NCBI RefSeq assembly: GCF_010669145.1
Contig: NZ_CP048635.1
Location: 744,001 to 808,000 of the forward strand
DNA from: Rhizobium oryzihabitans
GTDB lineage: Bacteria; Pseudomonadota; Alphaproteobacteria; Rhizobiales; Rhizobiaceae
DNA length: 64,000 bases
Reading direction: 5' to 3'
The translations under genes were made by a program, and so were the position numbers. This document shows positions 35,499-43,700 of this stretch, piece after piece. The notes beneath the pieces are model-generated. The model was not told where the DNA came from. It saw only the letters and a program-made list of their open reading frames with translations, and ran no database searches. Positions within the stretch are counted from its first letter, which is position 1. Each line of letters opens with the position of its first letter.

Positions 35499-35637
35499 GA
35501 AGGAGGGAACCGTCTCTCCTTCCCATGGGAGGGAGTTTGAGGGAGGGGCTTGCCTTTCCCTCATGGGGTGAGCGACGAGAGGGGTCGGCGCAGCCCCCCT
35601 TTCGTCAGTGCTGGCGGCCGGTCGATCCGGCTGTCAG
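35499..35637. repeat. Hairpin-rich segment, copy 1
   Basis: This stretch shares its order of short blocks with 36470-36605, including an 18-base block (35616-35633) that differs by one base from 36581-36598. It contains several CCTTCCCATGGGAGG-like and CCCTCATGGGG-like stems. The two copies flank the 181-residue gene. No coding potential is apparent in the wider gap 35216-35654. Confidence 0.5.
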
Positions 35638-35654
35638 CGCTCCCGCAGAGGCAA

Positions 35655-35686
35655 AGACCAGAGGCGGCGAATGCCGCCTCTGGTCT
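35655..35686 (-). terminator. Strong hairpin after the 181-residue gene
   Basis: AGACCAGAGGCGGC-GAAT-GCCGCCTCTGGTCT forms a perfect 14-bp stem just after the stop at 35692. On the - strand it is followed only by a short TTT, so it is a terminator-like or mRNA-end hairpin rather than a textbook intrinsic terminator. Confidence 0.6.
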
Positions 35687-35691
35687 GCGTC

Positions 35692-36237
35692 TCACGGCTT
35701 GCTGTCGCAGTCGTCACCGTTGACGAAGACATAGATTGCGGAAAATTCCTCGCCTTCATCGTAACCATGCAGGTCTTCGTAGCATTCCTCGTCAATGTCG
35801 TCAGGATCGTGTTCAACGGACGACGGAGCCGATGTAGGGTATTCCTGCTGCGGTAGTTCCAAGCCGATGGCATCGATAGGAATGCCGAGCTTTCTTTCGA
35901 TCCTACCAAGCAGAAGGCGAAACTCCTTCATCTCGCAGGGAACATGATCCCAAAGGTCCGAGCCTTTCGGCTCGCGCCAGTAATATTCATAGTTTTCGCG
36001 ATGATTGCCGAAATCCTCGTCCAGTTCCGCGACCTTGGCCGGATCGGTATTGAGGATGAAGCGGCGTTCCGCTGCCAAAGCCTCGCGGGTGTAGGTGATG
36101 AATTGTGCGAGGAAATTTTCGAGGTAGTCATGCAGCGCCCGTTCGAGAGCCGTGTTGCAATCGAGACGATTGACCAGAACGTCGATCCGAAGCGCGGCAG
36201 CATCGGCATACATCTTGAGAAAATTTAATTCAGACAT
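35692..36237 (-). CDS. Hypothetical 181-residue acidic protein
   Basis: Starts MSELNFLKMYADAAALRIDV with an AAAGGAGG binding site 7 bases upstream. It is helical for about 130 residues (ERALHDYLENFLAQFITYTR, ELDEDFGNHRENYEYYWRE), then has an acidic C-terminal tail rich in Asp and Glu (EHDPDDIDEECYEDLHGYDE). It has no membrane helix and no known domain. It lies between ssb and the small-protein gene in the leading-region-like block, flanked on both sides by hairpin repeats. An acidic, possibly DNA-mimic tail is noted, but function is unknown. Confidence 0.78.
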   Translation of the reverse strand: MSELNFLKMYADAAALRIDVLVNRLDCNTALERALHDYLENFLAQFITYTREALAAERRFILNTDPAKVAELDEDFGNHRENYEYYWREPKGSDLWDHVPCEMKEFRLLLGRIERKLGIPIDAIGLELPQQEYPTSAPSSVEHDPDDIDEECYEDLHGYDEGEEFSAIYVFVNGDDCDSKP

Positions 36238-36242
36238 GGAAG

Positions 36243-36268
36243 CCTCCTTTGCGTTATCTGACGCAAAG
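36243..36268 (-). promoter_or_regulatory. Hairpin covering the ribosome binding site of the 181-residue gene
   Basis: CTTTGCGT-TATCTG-ACGCAAAG (36247-36268) is a perfect 8-bp stem. Its proximal arm overlaps the AAAGGAGG ribosome binding site (36243-36250 on the + strand) of the gene starting at 36237. Folding would hide part of the site, so translation may be switched by temperature, a protein or an RNA. Confidence 0.55.
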
Positions 36269-36469
36269 GTGTCTGCATTGGCGACCCAAGGGGTCAAGGA
36301 TCGCAACGCGACCGGCGGAGCCGGCGAGTGGGGAGCCGAAATGCGTTAGCATTTTGAGGGGACCACGAAGTCCTTTACGCCGCAGGGGCGAATGCGACAA
36401 TCGGAAGTCAGATAGAGAAGCCCCGCGGCGCCGACCAGGCGCCGCGTCCGTATGGGCTGGGGAGGTTTG

Positions 36470-36605
36470 GAGGGGGTGGACCACCCCTTCATGGGTGGGG
36501 GTTCAAGGGGCGGGGCTCGCCCTGCCCCTTTCGGGGAGAGTCATGAGAGGGGCGGCTTTCCCCTTCTCATGAGGAGATCCGGCCGGTAGATCCGGCTGGA
36601 GGGCC
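36470..36605. repeat. Hairpin-rich segment, copy 2
   Basis: Diverged copy of 35499-35637. It contains stems CCACCC-CTTCAT-GGGTGG and TCATGAGAGGGG...CCCCTTCTCATGA and the shared block at 36581-36598. The wider gap 36269-36748 shows no convincing gene on either strand. Confidence 0.5.
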
Positions 36606-36748
36606 TATCCATACAGTCCGAGGTCACGATCACCGACAAGCGGAGGGAGCATAGGCACCCCTCTCTTCGCGGCGTCTGCGCTCAGCTTCCCCGAGCAGAG
36701 GCGGCATTATTTGGCGCGGAAGCGGTGGTGTTCTGCCGCGAACATGGG

Positions 36749-36774
36749 AAAACCCGGCGGCTTGCGCCGCCGGG
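36749..36774 (-). terminator. Intrinsic terminator of ssb
   Basis: On the - strand CCCGGCGGC-GCAA-GCCGCCGGG is followed by TTTT. It lies 16 bases after the ssb stop and is a classic rho-independent terminator. Confidence 0.85.
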
Positions 36775-36789
36775 CCTTTGGCACCCCGC

Positions 36790-37191
36790 TCAGAACGGGA
36801 TGTCATCGTCGAAATCGCGCTGTCCTTCACCGTTCTCGGTCTGCTTCGCTCGCGTCAGGAACGTGACCGACTCGGCGATGATCTCGGTGCCGTAGCGGTC
36901 ATTGCCCTGCTGGTCGGTCCATTTCGTGTAATGGATGCGGCCCTCCACCAGTACCTTCATGCCCTTACTGCAATGCTCCTGGACCGTCTTGCCAACGCCG
37001 TTGAAGGCGATGACGCGATGCCATTCGGTATCCTGGACCCGGTAGCCGTTCTCGTCTCGGACAACCCGGCCTTCCGAATAGCGTGGGCGCGAGGTTGCGA
37101 GCGTGAAGTGGGTGATGCCGGTGCCGCCCTGGGTAGTGCGGGTTTCGGGGTCCTGGCCGATGTTGCCGGCAAGAATGGCGATGTTTGTCAT
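36790..37191 (-). CDS. ssb: Single-stranded DNA-binding protein
   Basis: The 133-residue protein starts MTNIAILAGNIGQDPETR and has a normal OB-fold with WHRVIAFNGVGKTVQEHCSKG and VLVEGRIHYTKW. It ends in the acidic tip DFDDDIPF that recruits partner proteins. It would protect the incoming single strand after transfer. A moderate GGAG lies upstream, and a strong hairpin precedes it at 37213-37231. An intrinsic terminator follows. Confidence 0.96.
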   Translation of the reverse strand: MTNIAILAGNIGQDPETRTTQGGTGITHFTLATSRPRYSEGRVVRDENGYRVQDTEWHRVIAFNGVGKTVQEHCSKGMKVLVEGRIHYTKWTDQQGNDRYGTEIIAESVTFLTRAKQTENGEGQRDFDDDIPF

Positions 37192-37212
37192 TTTCGTATC
37201 TCCGTTGCGCCT

Positions 37213-37231
37213 CGGAGGGACCATCCCTCCG
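37213..37231 (-). promoter_or_regulatory. Leader hairpin of ssb
   Basis: CGGAGGGA-CCA-TCCCTCCG is a perfect 8-bp stem about 22 bases before the ssb start. The transcript reads CGGAGGGATGGTCCCTCCG. Its loop and position match the leader hairpin at 35081-35098. Confidence 0.6.
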
Positions 37232-37899
37232 ACGAGACCCGGCCAAGGCCGTCGGGAGATGCTTGCACTGGCGCTTTCAAGCGGCAGCCTGACCCGTAAG
37301 GCCCGGAGTGGGGCGGGCAGGCGCTTGCGCCAACTCGGTCCGGAGCCGCGCGGGTTGCGGTCAGAAACCGAACGGTCTTAGGGGATCAGTCAGTCGGAGG
37401 GATTGGTGCCTTTGAGAGCACAAACGGAGATATGCGGCGCAAACAATCGTCCTTGCCGGTAACAGCGTGGTGCCAGGCTCCGTGCTGAAACCCTTATCAG
37501 ATCGGTGCGCCTGCAAGAGCCTCTTCACCCGTGACCTCATGCCGCCAGCCGGAAGGCCGGCAGTCCGGACGTAGCCTTAACGGCTATCGGGTTTCAGGCA
37601 CATGGCGCCGTTCCCGGCTCGCCGGCTGAAGGAACGATCCAGTAGTATTGAGAGACGGAAACATGAAGGTGTTCGCGGTTGCCCCCGCTATACGGATACC
37701 GGACCGATGCGGAAGGTGCTGACCGTAACATCGCGCGGGATTGTCGTTCGGTGACTGCCTTCCCCTGCCGGGCGAAGCAGGCCGCGAATGAGGATGACGA
37801 ACACCGCGCTGATCTGCCATCTCTCATCTGGGCGGGTGACAAAGAAACGGCGGCGCAAGCCGCAGGTTTTTTCCATGGAAGCAGCAGGTCGCGCCCGCT
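37232..37899. other. Gap without a convincing gene
   Basis: About 670 bases. Only short or Ser/Arg-rich frames are open here and none has a good binding site plus natural protein sequence. Visible features are inverted repeats such as GCCGGAAGGCCGGC near 37550 and a short + strand hairpin GCGGC-GCAA-GCCGC followed by TTTTTT at 37850-37872. The last could end a transcript on the + strand, but no gene was found for it. Confidence 0.5.
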
Positions 37900-38316
37900 T
37901 CAGCGCGAGAGGATCGCCGTACCGAGGGCGTTGAGATTGAGCAGCGCCGCAACGCCAATGAACAGGCCACCGGCTCCGCCGAGCAGGTTCAGCGCAACCG
38001 TGGAATCGATGAAGTTCTTCGTGACCCCGTGGACGAGCGCGTAGCCGGCGATGGTCGCGGGGATCGCGAAGACAGCAAGCGCGATCAGCCGCAAGGCCGG
38101 GTTCTTCGCAAAGCCCACAACGGCGATGACCAGCGCCACGGAAAGCAGCGCCGCGCCAATGGCAGCAAGCCCCGACATCAGGAAACCGGCCTCCATTCCA
38201 TGAACATATTGGAAGGCGGAAAGCCCGACCATGAAGGGCAAGGCATAGATGGCGAAGTTATAGGCGATCACGCACATGGCGATCGTCAGGGAGATGACGA
38301 GCAGGATCAGGGTCAT
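37900..38316 (-). CDS. Four-helix membrane protein of unknown function
   Basis: The 138-residue protein has four predicted membrane helices (about 3-22, 27-45 with the following segment, 52-70, 78-96, and a C-terminal hydrophobic stretch 105-130). The opening MTLILLVISLTIAMCVIAYN is strongly hydrophobic. There are no charged catalytic motifs and no known domain. It is isolated between long gaps in the leading-region-like block. It might act in surface or entry exclusion, but nothing in the sequence shows it. Confidence 0.72.
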   Translation of the reverse strand: MTLILLVISLTIAMCVIAYNFAIYALPFMVGLSAFQYVHGMEAGFLMSGLAAIGAALLSVALVIAVVGFAKNPALRLIALAVFAIPATIAGYALVHGVTKNFIDSTVALNLLGGAGGLFIGVAALLNLNALGTAILSR

Positions 38317-38481
38317 GACAGCCTCCAGATGAACGGTTGAGGATCACGTCAGGCTGCCAGGAGATACGCTCCGCCTGCGACTATGCCAGTTCACCGTTGC
38401 TGCAAGGATGCTCCATTTGAGCCAGATCAATGGGATTTCGTCAAGTATTGGCGGTTGAAACAGCCGCCGAGCGGCGGCGCT

Positions 38482-39420
38482 TTACGCGCCGCCGTCGAAC
38501 TTCATGACGGGAATGCCGAGATTGCGGGCCTTGTCCTCGAGATTGCCCTGGATGCCGCCACCGCCGAAGATGAGAACGCCGACCGGAATGACTTCGAGCA
38601 TGGTATCGTTGCGCTTGAAGGGCGCCTGTTTCGACGAATACTTCTTGAAGTCCGGTTCGAAGGCGATCTGCGTCACCTTGCGGATGCCTGCCCAGTCGGA
38701 AGCGATCTTTTCGGCGCCTGTCTTGGCGCCGCCGTGGATGAGCACCATATCAGCATGCTTTGCATGGACCTGATCGAGCTTCGCCCAGATCAGGTGATGG
38801 TCGTTGAAGTTCGTGCCGCCGGAGACGGCAACCTTCGGTCCGGCGGGCAGCAGCACCTCTTTCTCCGCTTGGCGCTTCGCAGCAAGGAAGTCGCGGCTGT
38901 CGATCATCGCGGCGGTCAAGTTGCGGTGGCTGATTTTCGAGCCGTTGCGCGGCCGCCAAGCGCTGCCGGTGTGGTGCTCGAAGGCTTCTGTGGCGACTTC
39001 ACGGAAGAGTTCCATGATGTTGCGCCGCTCGATCATGGTCTGCCCCTCCGCCGTCAGGCGTTCGAGTTCGACCGACTTCACCTCGCTGCCATCCTGTTCT
39101 CTCTGAAGGCGGCGCTGTGCCTGCTCGTTGTCGTCAAGCTCGCGTTCGACCCGGCTGGCGGCGCGATGGAAGAGATTGACGGTTCCCCAGAGCAGCTCTT
39201 CGAGATCGGGTTCGAGGCGAGTGTCGCCGAGTGTGGCGATGAGGGCGTCGAAGATGTCTGCGACCGCGGCGGCGACGGTATTGCCCTCCGGCAGCGGTCG
39301 AGGATCGGGTTCGTCCTGAAACGGACGCCAGCCGTAGAGCTGGAGTTCCGTGAGGACATGATCGGTGGGAGATGAGGCGTGGACCGGCTCGAAACCTGCA
39401 TCATCGTCTTCGTTCGTCAT
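38482..39420 (-). CDS. DUF2493 (SLOG-like) protein
   Basis: 312 residues from ATG 39420 (MTNEDDDAGFEPVHASSPTD). The N-terminal half is helical. The C-terminal DUF2493 domain (about 195-312) has KVAVSGGTNFNDHHLIWAKL, MVLIHGGAKTGAEKIASDWA and GVLIFGGGGIQGNLEDKA, a Rossmann-like nucleotide-binding pattern of the SLOG superfamily. Such proteins are common in ICEs and phages. Their ligand is unknown, with nucleotide derivatives suspected. A 328-base gap with a very long inverted repeat lies upstream. Confidence 0.88.
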   Translation of the reverse strand: MTNEDDDAGFEPVHASSPTDHVLTELQLYGWRPFQDEPDPRPLPEGNTVAAAVADIFDALIATLGDTRLEPDLEELLWGTVNLFHRAASRVERELDDNEQAQRRLQREQDGSEVKSVELERLTAEGQTMIERRNIMELFREVATEAFEHHTGSAWRPRNGSKISHRNLTAAMIDSRDFLAAKRQAEKEVLLPAGPKVAVSGGTNFNDHHLIWAKLDQVHAKHADMVLIHGGAKTGAEKIASDWAGIRKVTQIAFEPDFKKYSSKQAPFKRNDTMLEVIPVGVLIFGGGGIQGNLEDKARNLGIPVMKFDGGA

Positions 39421-39525
39421 CGGGAGCGTCCTTTGTCTGGAGACCGCGCCCATCGCGGCCTTCGCAGGCGTCGAAGCTCACGGGCAGGACGGACTGGCAG
39501 CCCTCGCACTCCCGCGAGGGCCTTG

Positions 39526-39604
39526 ATGGCCGGGTTCCGGCTATTTTGTTTCGCGCTGCAAAGGCGGCATCGCCGCCGGCGGAAAATAGCCGGGACACGG
39601 CCAT
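39526..39604. repeat. Long inverted repeat before the DUF2493 gene
   Basis: A 22-base arm at 39526-39547 pairs with 39583-39604 with 20 of 22 matches. The central 11 bases CCGGCTATTTT/AAAATAGCCGG are perfect. A GGCGGC...GCCGCC hairpin lies inside. It occupies the 328-base gap 39421-39748, which has no gene. Confidence 0.65.
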
Positions 39605-39748
39605 TGCTTGGCCGGCCAGCTTGTGAGCCGATCGTCCTCTCAGAAGGCCGTGGGCGCCGCTCTCTCCGACACGAGAAGGATGCTTCCGATGATGAATGGA
39701 GGCGGCAGGTGGAGATGCCCTTCCGCACCTCATCCCCCGCCGATGTCC

Positions 39749-40786
39749 TCATCCCTCCATGAATCGGCTAACGTCTTCGGGATGAAGCTGGTCCTTCAGA
39801 GCCGCCCGAAGGGCGTCGACGCCGCGCCAGCGCAGATCGTCGTTGAAGTCCTCGCCGACCGGCGACACCGGGATCGCCTGGATGCCGACGCTCGCTGCTC
39901 TGTCGATCAGGCTGTCTCTCGCGCTATCGCCTGCCGGATCGCGATCTCTGAGGACATAGAGCCTGCGCAGTGTCGCCGGGAACAGGATGGCAGCGAGATG
40001 TGCCGCCGAAAGCGCCGCCAGCATCGGCATGTGGGGCAAGACCTGACGGGGCGACAGCACGGTTTCGATGCCCTCGCCGGCCGCGAGCACCTCACCGGCA
40101 ACGCCGAAGCGGACGCCGTGCCCGAGAAGGTCACCCATCGCCCGCCTCGGTGTCTCGACAGGCGCCTTGCCCGAACCGTCCGGGGAAAGCCAGGTGCGGT
40201 GAGCGCCGGTCTGCTTGCCGTCGAGATCGGTCACGGACGCGACAATCGCCGGCCAGATCTCCGTGGGCGAATGCTCATCGGGCCTGTAATAGCACCGCGA
40301 ATGGTAGCGCAGCGCGGAGCCACCGACGAGCGACGTGATCGCCCTGCTTCTGAGGTAGATTTCCGCAAGGGTGCCGCCGATCGGCTGCGACATGGCGAAG
40401 AGCCGCCGGGACGCTTCAGGCGAACCGATGACAATGTTTGAAGTCATTCCGGTCGGCGTTCTCGGCCTCGAAGGTTCGGGATGGGGCAGCGAGAGGAACC
40501 GGCGCGCTTCCTCGGCTACGTCCTTGAAGTCGATGAGGCCGAGCGCCTCGCGGATGACGTCGAGGAGATCGCCATGCTCGCCCGTCGCGCCGTCGGTCCA
40601 TTTGCCGGCCGGGCCTTTGGCTGTGTCCTTCAGACGGACATAGAGGGAGCGGCCGGGGCTGTTCTGGACGTCCCCGACCAGCCAGTAATTGCCGGAGCGA
40701 CGGCCGGAGGACAGATATTCGCGGCAGACCGCCTCGGCCTGCCTGCCGAGACGGATTGCCAGATCGGAAGCACCGTGACGGGCCAT
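39749..40786 (-). CDS. Toprim-domain primase/helicase-like protein
   Basis: 345 residues from ATG 40786 (MARHGASDLAIRLGRQ). The N-terminal part (GNYWLVGDVQNSPGRSLYVR, GKWTDGATGEHGDLLDVIRE) resembles the substrate region of plasmid primases. The C-terminal Toprim domain has EVLAAGEGIETVLSPRQVLP and RRLYVLRDRDPAGDSARDSL, with the conserved Glu and the D-x-D pair. The role may be priming on the transferred strand, an inference from domain and setting. It overlaps the large methylase/helicase gene by one base (TGATG), so the two are coupled. Confidence 0.88.
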   Translation of the reverse strand: MARHGASDLAIRLGRQAEAVCREYLSSGRRSGNYWLVGDVQNSPGRSLYVRLKDTAKGPAGKWTDGATGEHGDLLDVIREALGLIDFKDVAEEARRFLSLPHPEPSRPRTPTGMTSNIVIGSPEASRRLFAMSQPIGGTLAEIYLRSRAITSLVGGSALRYHSRCYYRPDEHSPTEIWPAIVASVTDLDGKQTGAHRTWLSPDGSGKAPVETPRRAMGDLLGHGVRFGVAGEVLAAGEGIETVLSPRQVLPHMPMLAALSAAHLAAILFPATLRRLYVLRDRDPAGDSARDSLIDRAASVGIQAIPVSPVGEDFNDDLRWRGVDALRAALKDQLHPEDVSRFMEG

Positions 40787-43700
40787 CACGCAGCCTCCCG
40801 CTCGCCGATGCGCTCGACCGGCCAGCGGTCGAGGAGCTTGGCGAGAACGACCGGCCCGTTGGCATCGACAGGCACGAACATCCTGAGCTTCCACGAGATA
40901 ATCTCGTGGAACAAGCCGTAGGCCGTCAGGCGCTCGCGCATGGTGTCGTCGAAGCCGGAAAGCTCGATGCGGTTGGCGCCCATGACACGGACACGGCGAA
41001 GCTGGAGACCCTCGGCGAGATCGAGGATGGTGCGTGCGTCCATCAGCGCCGTGAAGGCTTCGTCGGGCGTTAGCGACGTCGTGCCGGTCGTGGTCGCTGT
41101 TGCGGCCCAGGCCGGCGAGACACGGCGACCGATGATGCGCTCACCTTCGTCGGTCTGAAGACGATAGACGCGGGTGGATTCCTGTGGCAGCCGCTTCCAG
41201 ATCGGTAGCAACAGGCCGGCGACGACATGGATGGTGCCGTCGGTGAACTCCGGCACCTCGGCCAGCTCGGCGTTCCAGGCCGCGGCAAAGGCATCATGGT
41301 CGGCTTCGAGCCAATAGGTCTCGGCCATCAGCTTCACCGGGATGTTATGCCCTTCCATCGGCCGGATCAGGCGGACACGCCGTTCGATCTCGCCATCGTC
41401 GAGCATGACGCTCGTGGTTGGGATCTGCACGGCGGCGCGGCCCGACCGTTCGTTGATCAGCAGTCTGGCGCGCGGATCGTCCAGATGGCCGAGGGCTTCG
41501 GCCAGCGTGACCGGCCGGTTGCGCTTGCGCTCGGTGATGGTCACCAGGCGAGTTTCGGCGCCGGTGCCCGGATGGACATAGATGGTCTTGCGGTCGATGA
41601 CGACGAAGCTCTCGGCCGTCAGCGTCTCCAGCCCGACATCATAGGTGCCGCTGGCGATCGCCCCTTCGATCTTAGCCGTGAGAAGCTGCTCGAAGGCGGC
41701 GAAGAGGATGCCCTGAAGCTCGATCGTCAGCGCCAGCAGACGATTGAGGAAGGTGGTGATGGGCGGAAGATCGTCCTTTATACCCGTCGAGTCCATCAGC
41801 TTCAGGCCGGTGGCGTCTTCGAAACGGTCGAGGCTGCATCCTTCGACCTTGCCACGGACCAGCAGGAGATAGAGCTGGCGCAGCGCATCGCGGGCATAGA
41901 CGCTCTCCAGATTGTCCTCGGGGCGGAACAGGCCCTGGCCGCCGGTCTGGCGCTGGCCGCGGGTGATCGCGCCCAGCGTGTCGAGACGGCGAGCAATGGT
42001 CGAGCGGAAGCGCTTCTCGGCCTTGACGTTGGTGGCGATCGGCCGGAAGAGCGGCGGCTGTGCCTGGTTGGTGCGGTGAGTACGGCCGAGCCCCTGGATC
42101 GCCTTGTCCGCCTTCCAGCCGGGTTCGAGCAGGTAGTGGACGCGCAGCCGCGTGTTCTTCGCCGAAAGCTCGGCGTGATAGGACCTGCCCGTGCCGCCGG
42201 CGTCGGAGAAGACGAGTACGCGCTTATCATCGTCCATAAAGGCTTGCGTCTCGGAGAGGTTGGCGGAAGCCGCACGGCTCTCAACCACGAGACGGTCGAT
42301 ATCACCGGAGCTGCGTTTCCGGACGATGCGGCGAGAGCGGCCCGTCACCTCGGCAACCATGTCAGTCCCGAAATGCTGGACAAGTTGGTCGAGGGCGCCG
42401 GGAACCGGCGGCAGGCTGGCGAGGTTCTCGATCAGGGCATCGCGGCGGGCGACCGCCTCGCGGCTCTCGACCGGCTGGCCGTCCCGATAGACCGGCCGTG
42501 ACGACATGTTGCCTTCCGAATCCGTGAAGGGCTCGTAGAGCTGCACCGGGAAGGAATGGGAAAGGTAATCAAGGACATACTCGCGAGGAGTGATGTCCAC
42601 GCGGACGTCGTTCCATTCCTCTGTCGGCAGGTCTCCCAGCCTGCGCTCCATCAGCGCCTCACCGGTCGAGACGATCTGGACGACGGCCGAATGGCCTTCT
42701 TCGAGATCGCGGGTGATCGACCGGATCAGTGTCGGGGATTTCATCGACGTCAGCAGATGCCCGAAAAACCTCTGCTTGGCCGACTCGAAAGCGCTGCGGG
42801 CGGCGGATTTCGCCTGCTTGTTCAGCGTGCCCGTGTCGCCGGTGATATTGGCGGCCTGCATCGCGGCGTCCAGATTATTATGAATGATCTGGAACGCGCC
42901 AGCATAGGCATCATAGATGCGACGCTGCTCGGGCGCCAGCTCATGCTCGACCAGCTCATATTCCACGCCATCGAAGGAGAGCGAGCGGGCGGTGTAGAGG
43001 CCGAGCGCGCGAAGGTCGCGGGCGAGAACCTCCATGGCCGCAACGCCGCCGTCCTCGATCGCCGTGACGAACTCAGCCCGGTTGGAGAAGGGAAAGTCCT
43101 TGCCACCCCAGAGGCCAAGCCGCTGGGCATAGGCGAGATTGTGGACCGTGGTGGCGCCGGTCGCGGAAACATAGGTGACGCGGGCGTTCGGAAGCGCATG
43201 CTGGAGACGCAGGCCGGCGCGGCCCTGCTGCGATGCGGCAACCTCGCCGCGTTCTCCCTTGCCGCCACCGGCGTTCTGCATCTCGTGCGCCTCGTCGAAA
43301 ATAATGGCTCCGTCAAAGTCCTTTCCCAACCATTCGACGATCTGTTTGACGCGCGAAACCCTTGTCCCACGGTCGTCGGAGCGTAGCGTGGCATAGGTCG
43401 TAAATAGGACGCCTTCCGGCAGCGTGATCGGCTTGCCCTGCGGGAAGCGCGATAGCGGCGTCACCAGCAGGCGCTCCATACCGAGCGCGCTCCAGTCCCT
43501 TTGCGCGTCTTCGATCAACTTGTCGGATTTGGAGATCCACACCGCCTTGCGGCGGCCCTGCATCCAGTTGTCGAGGATGATGCTCGCGGATTCACGGCCC
43601 TTGCCGACGCCAGTGCCATCACCGATCATGAAGCCACGCCGGAAACGCACGGCATTCTTCGCGTCTTCGGGTGCCGCGCTGACGAGATCGAAGGTCTCGT

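Noticed and set aside
37584..38044. Short frames on both strands in the gap after ssb
   Set aside because: Ser/Arg- or Pro-rich translations without domains; kept as a gap.
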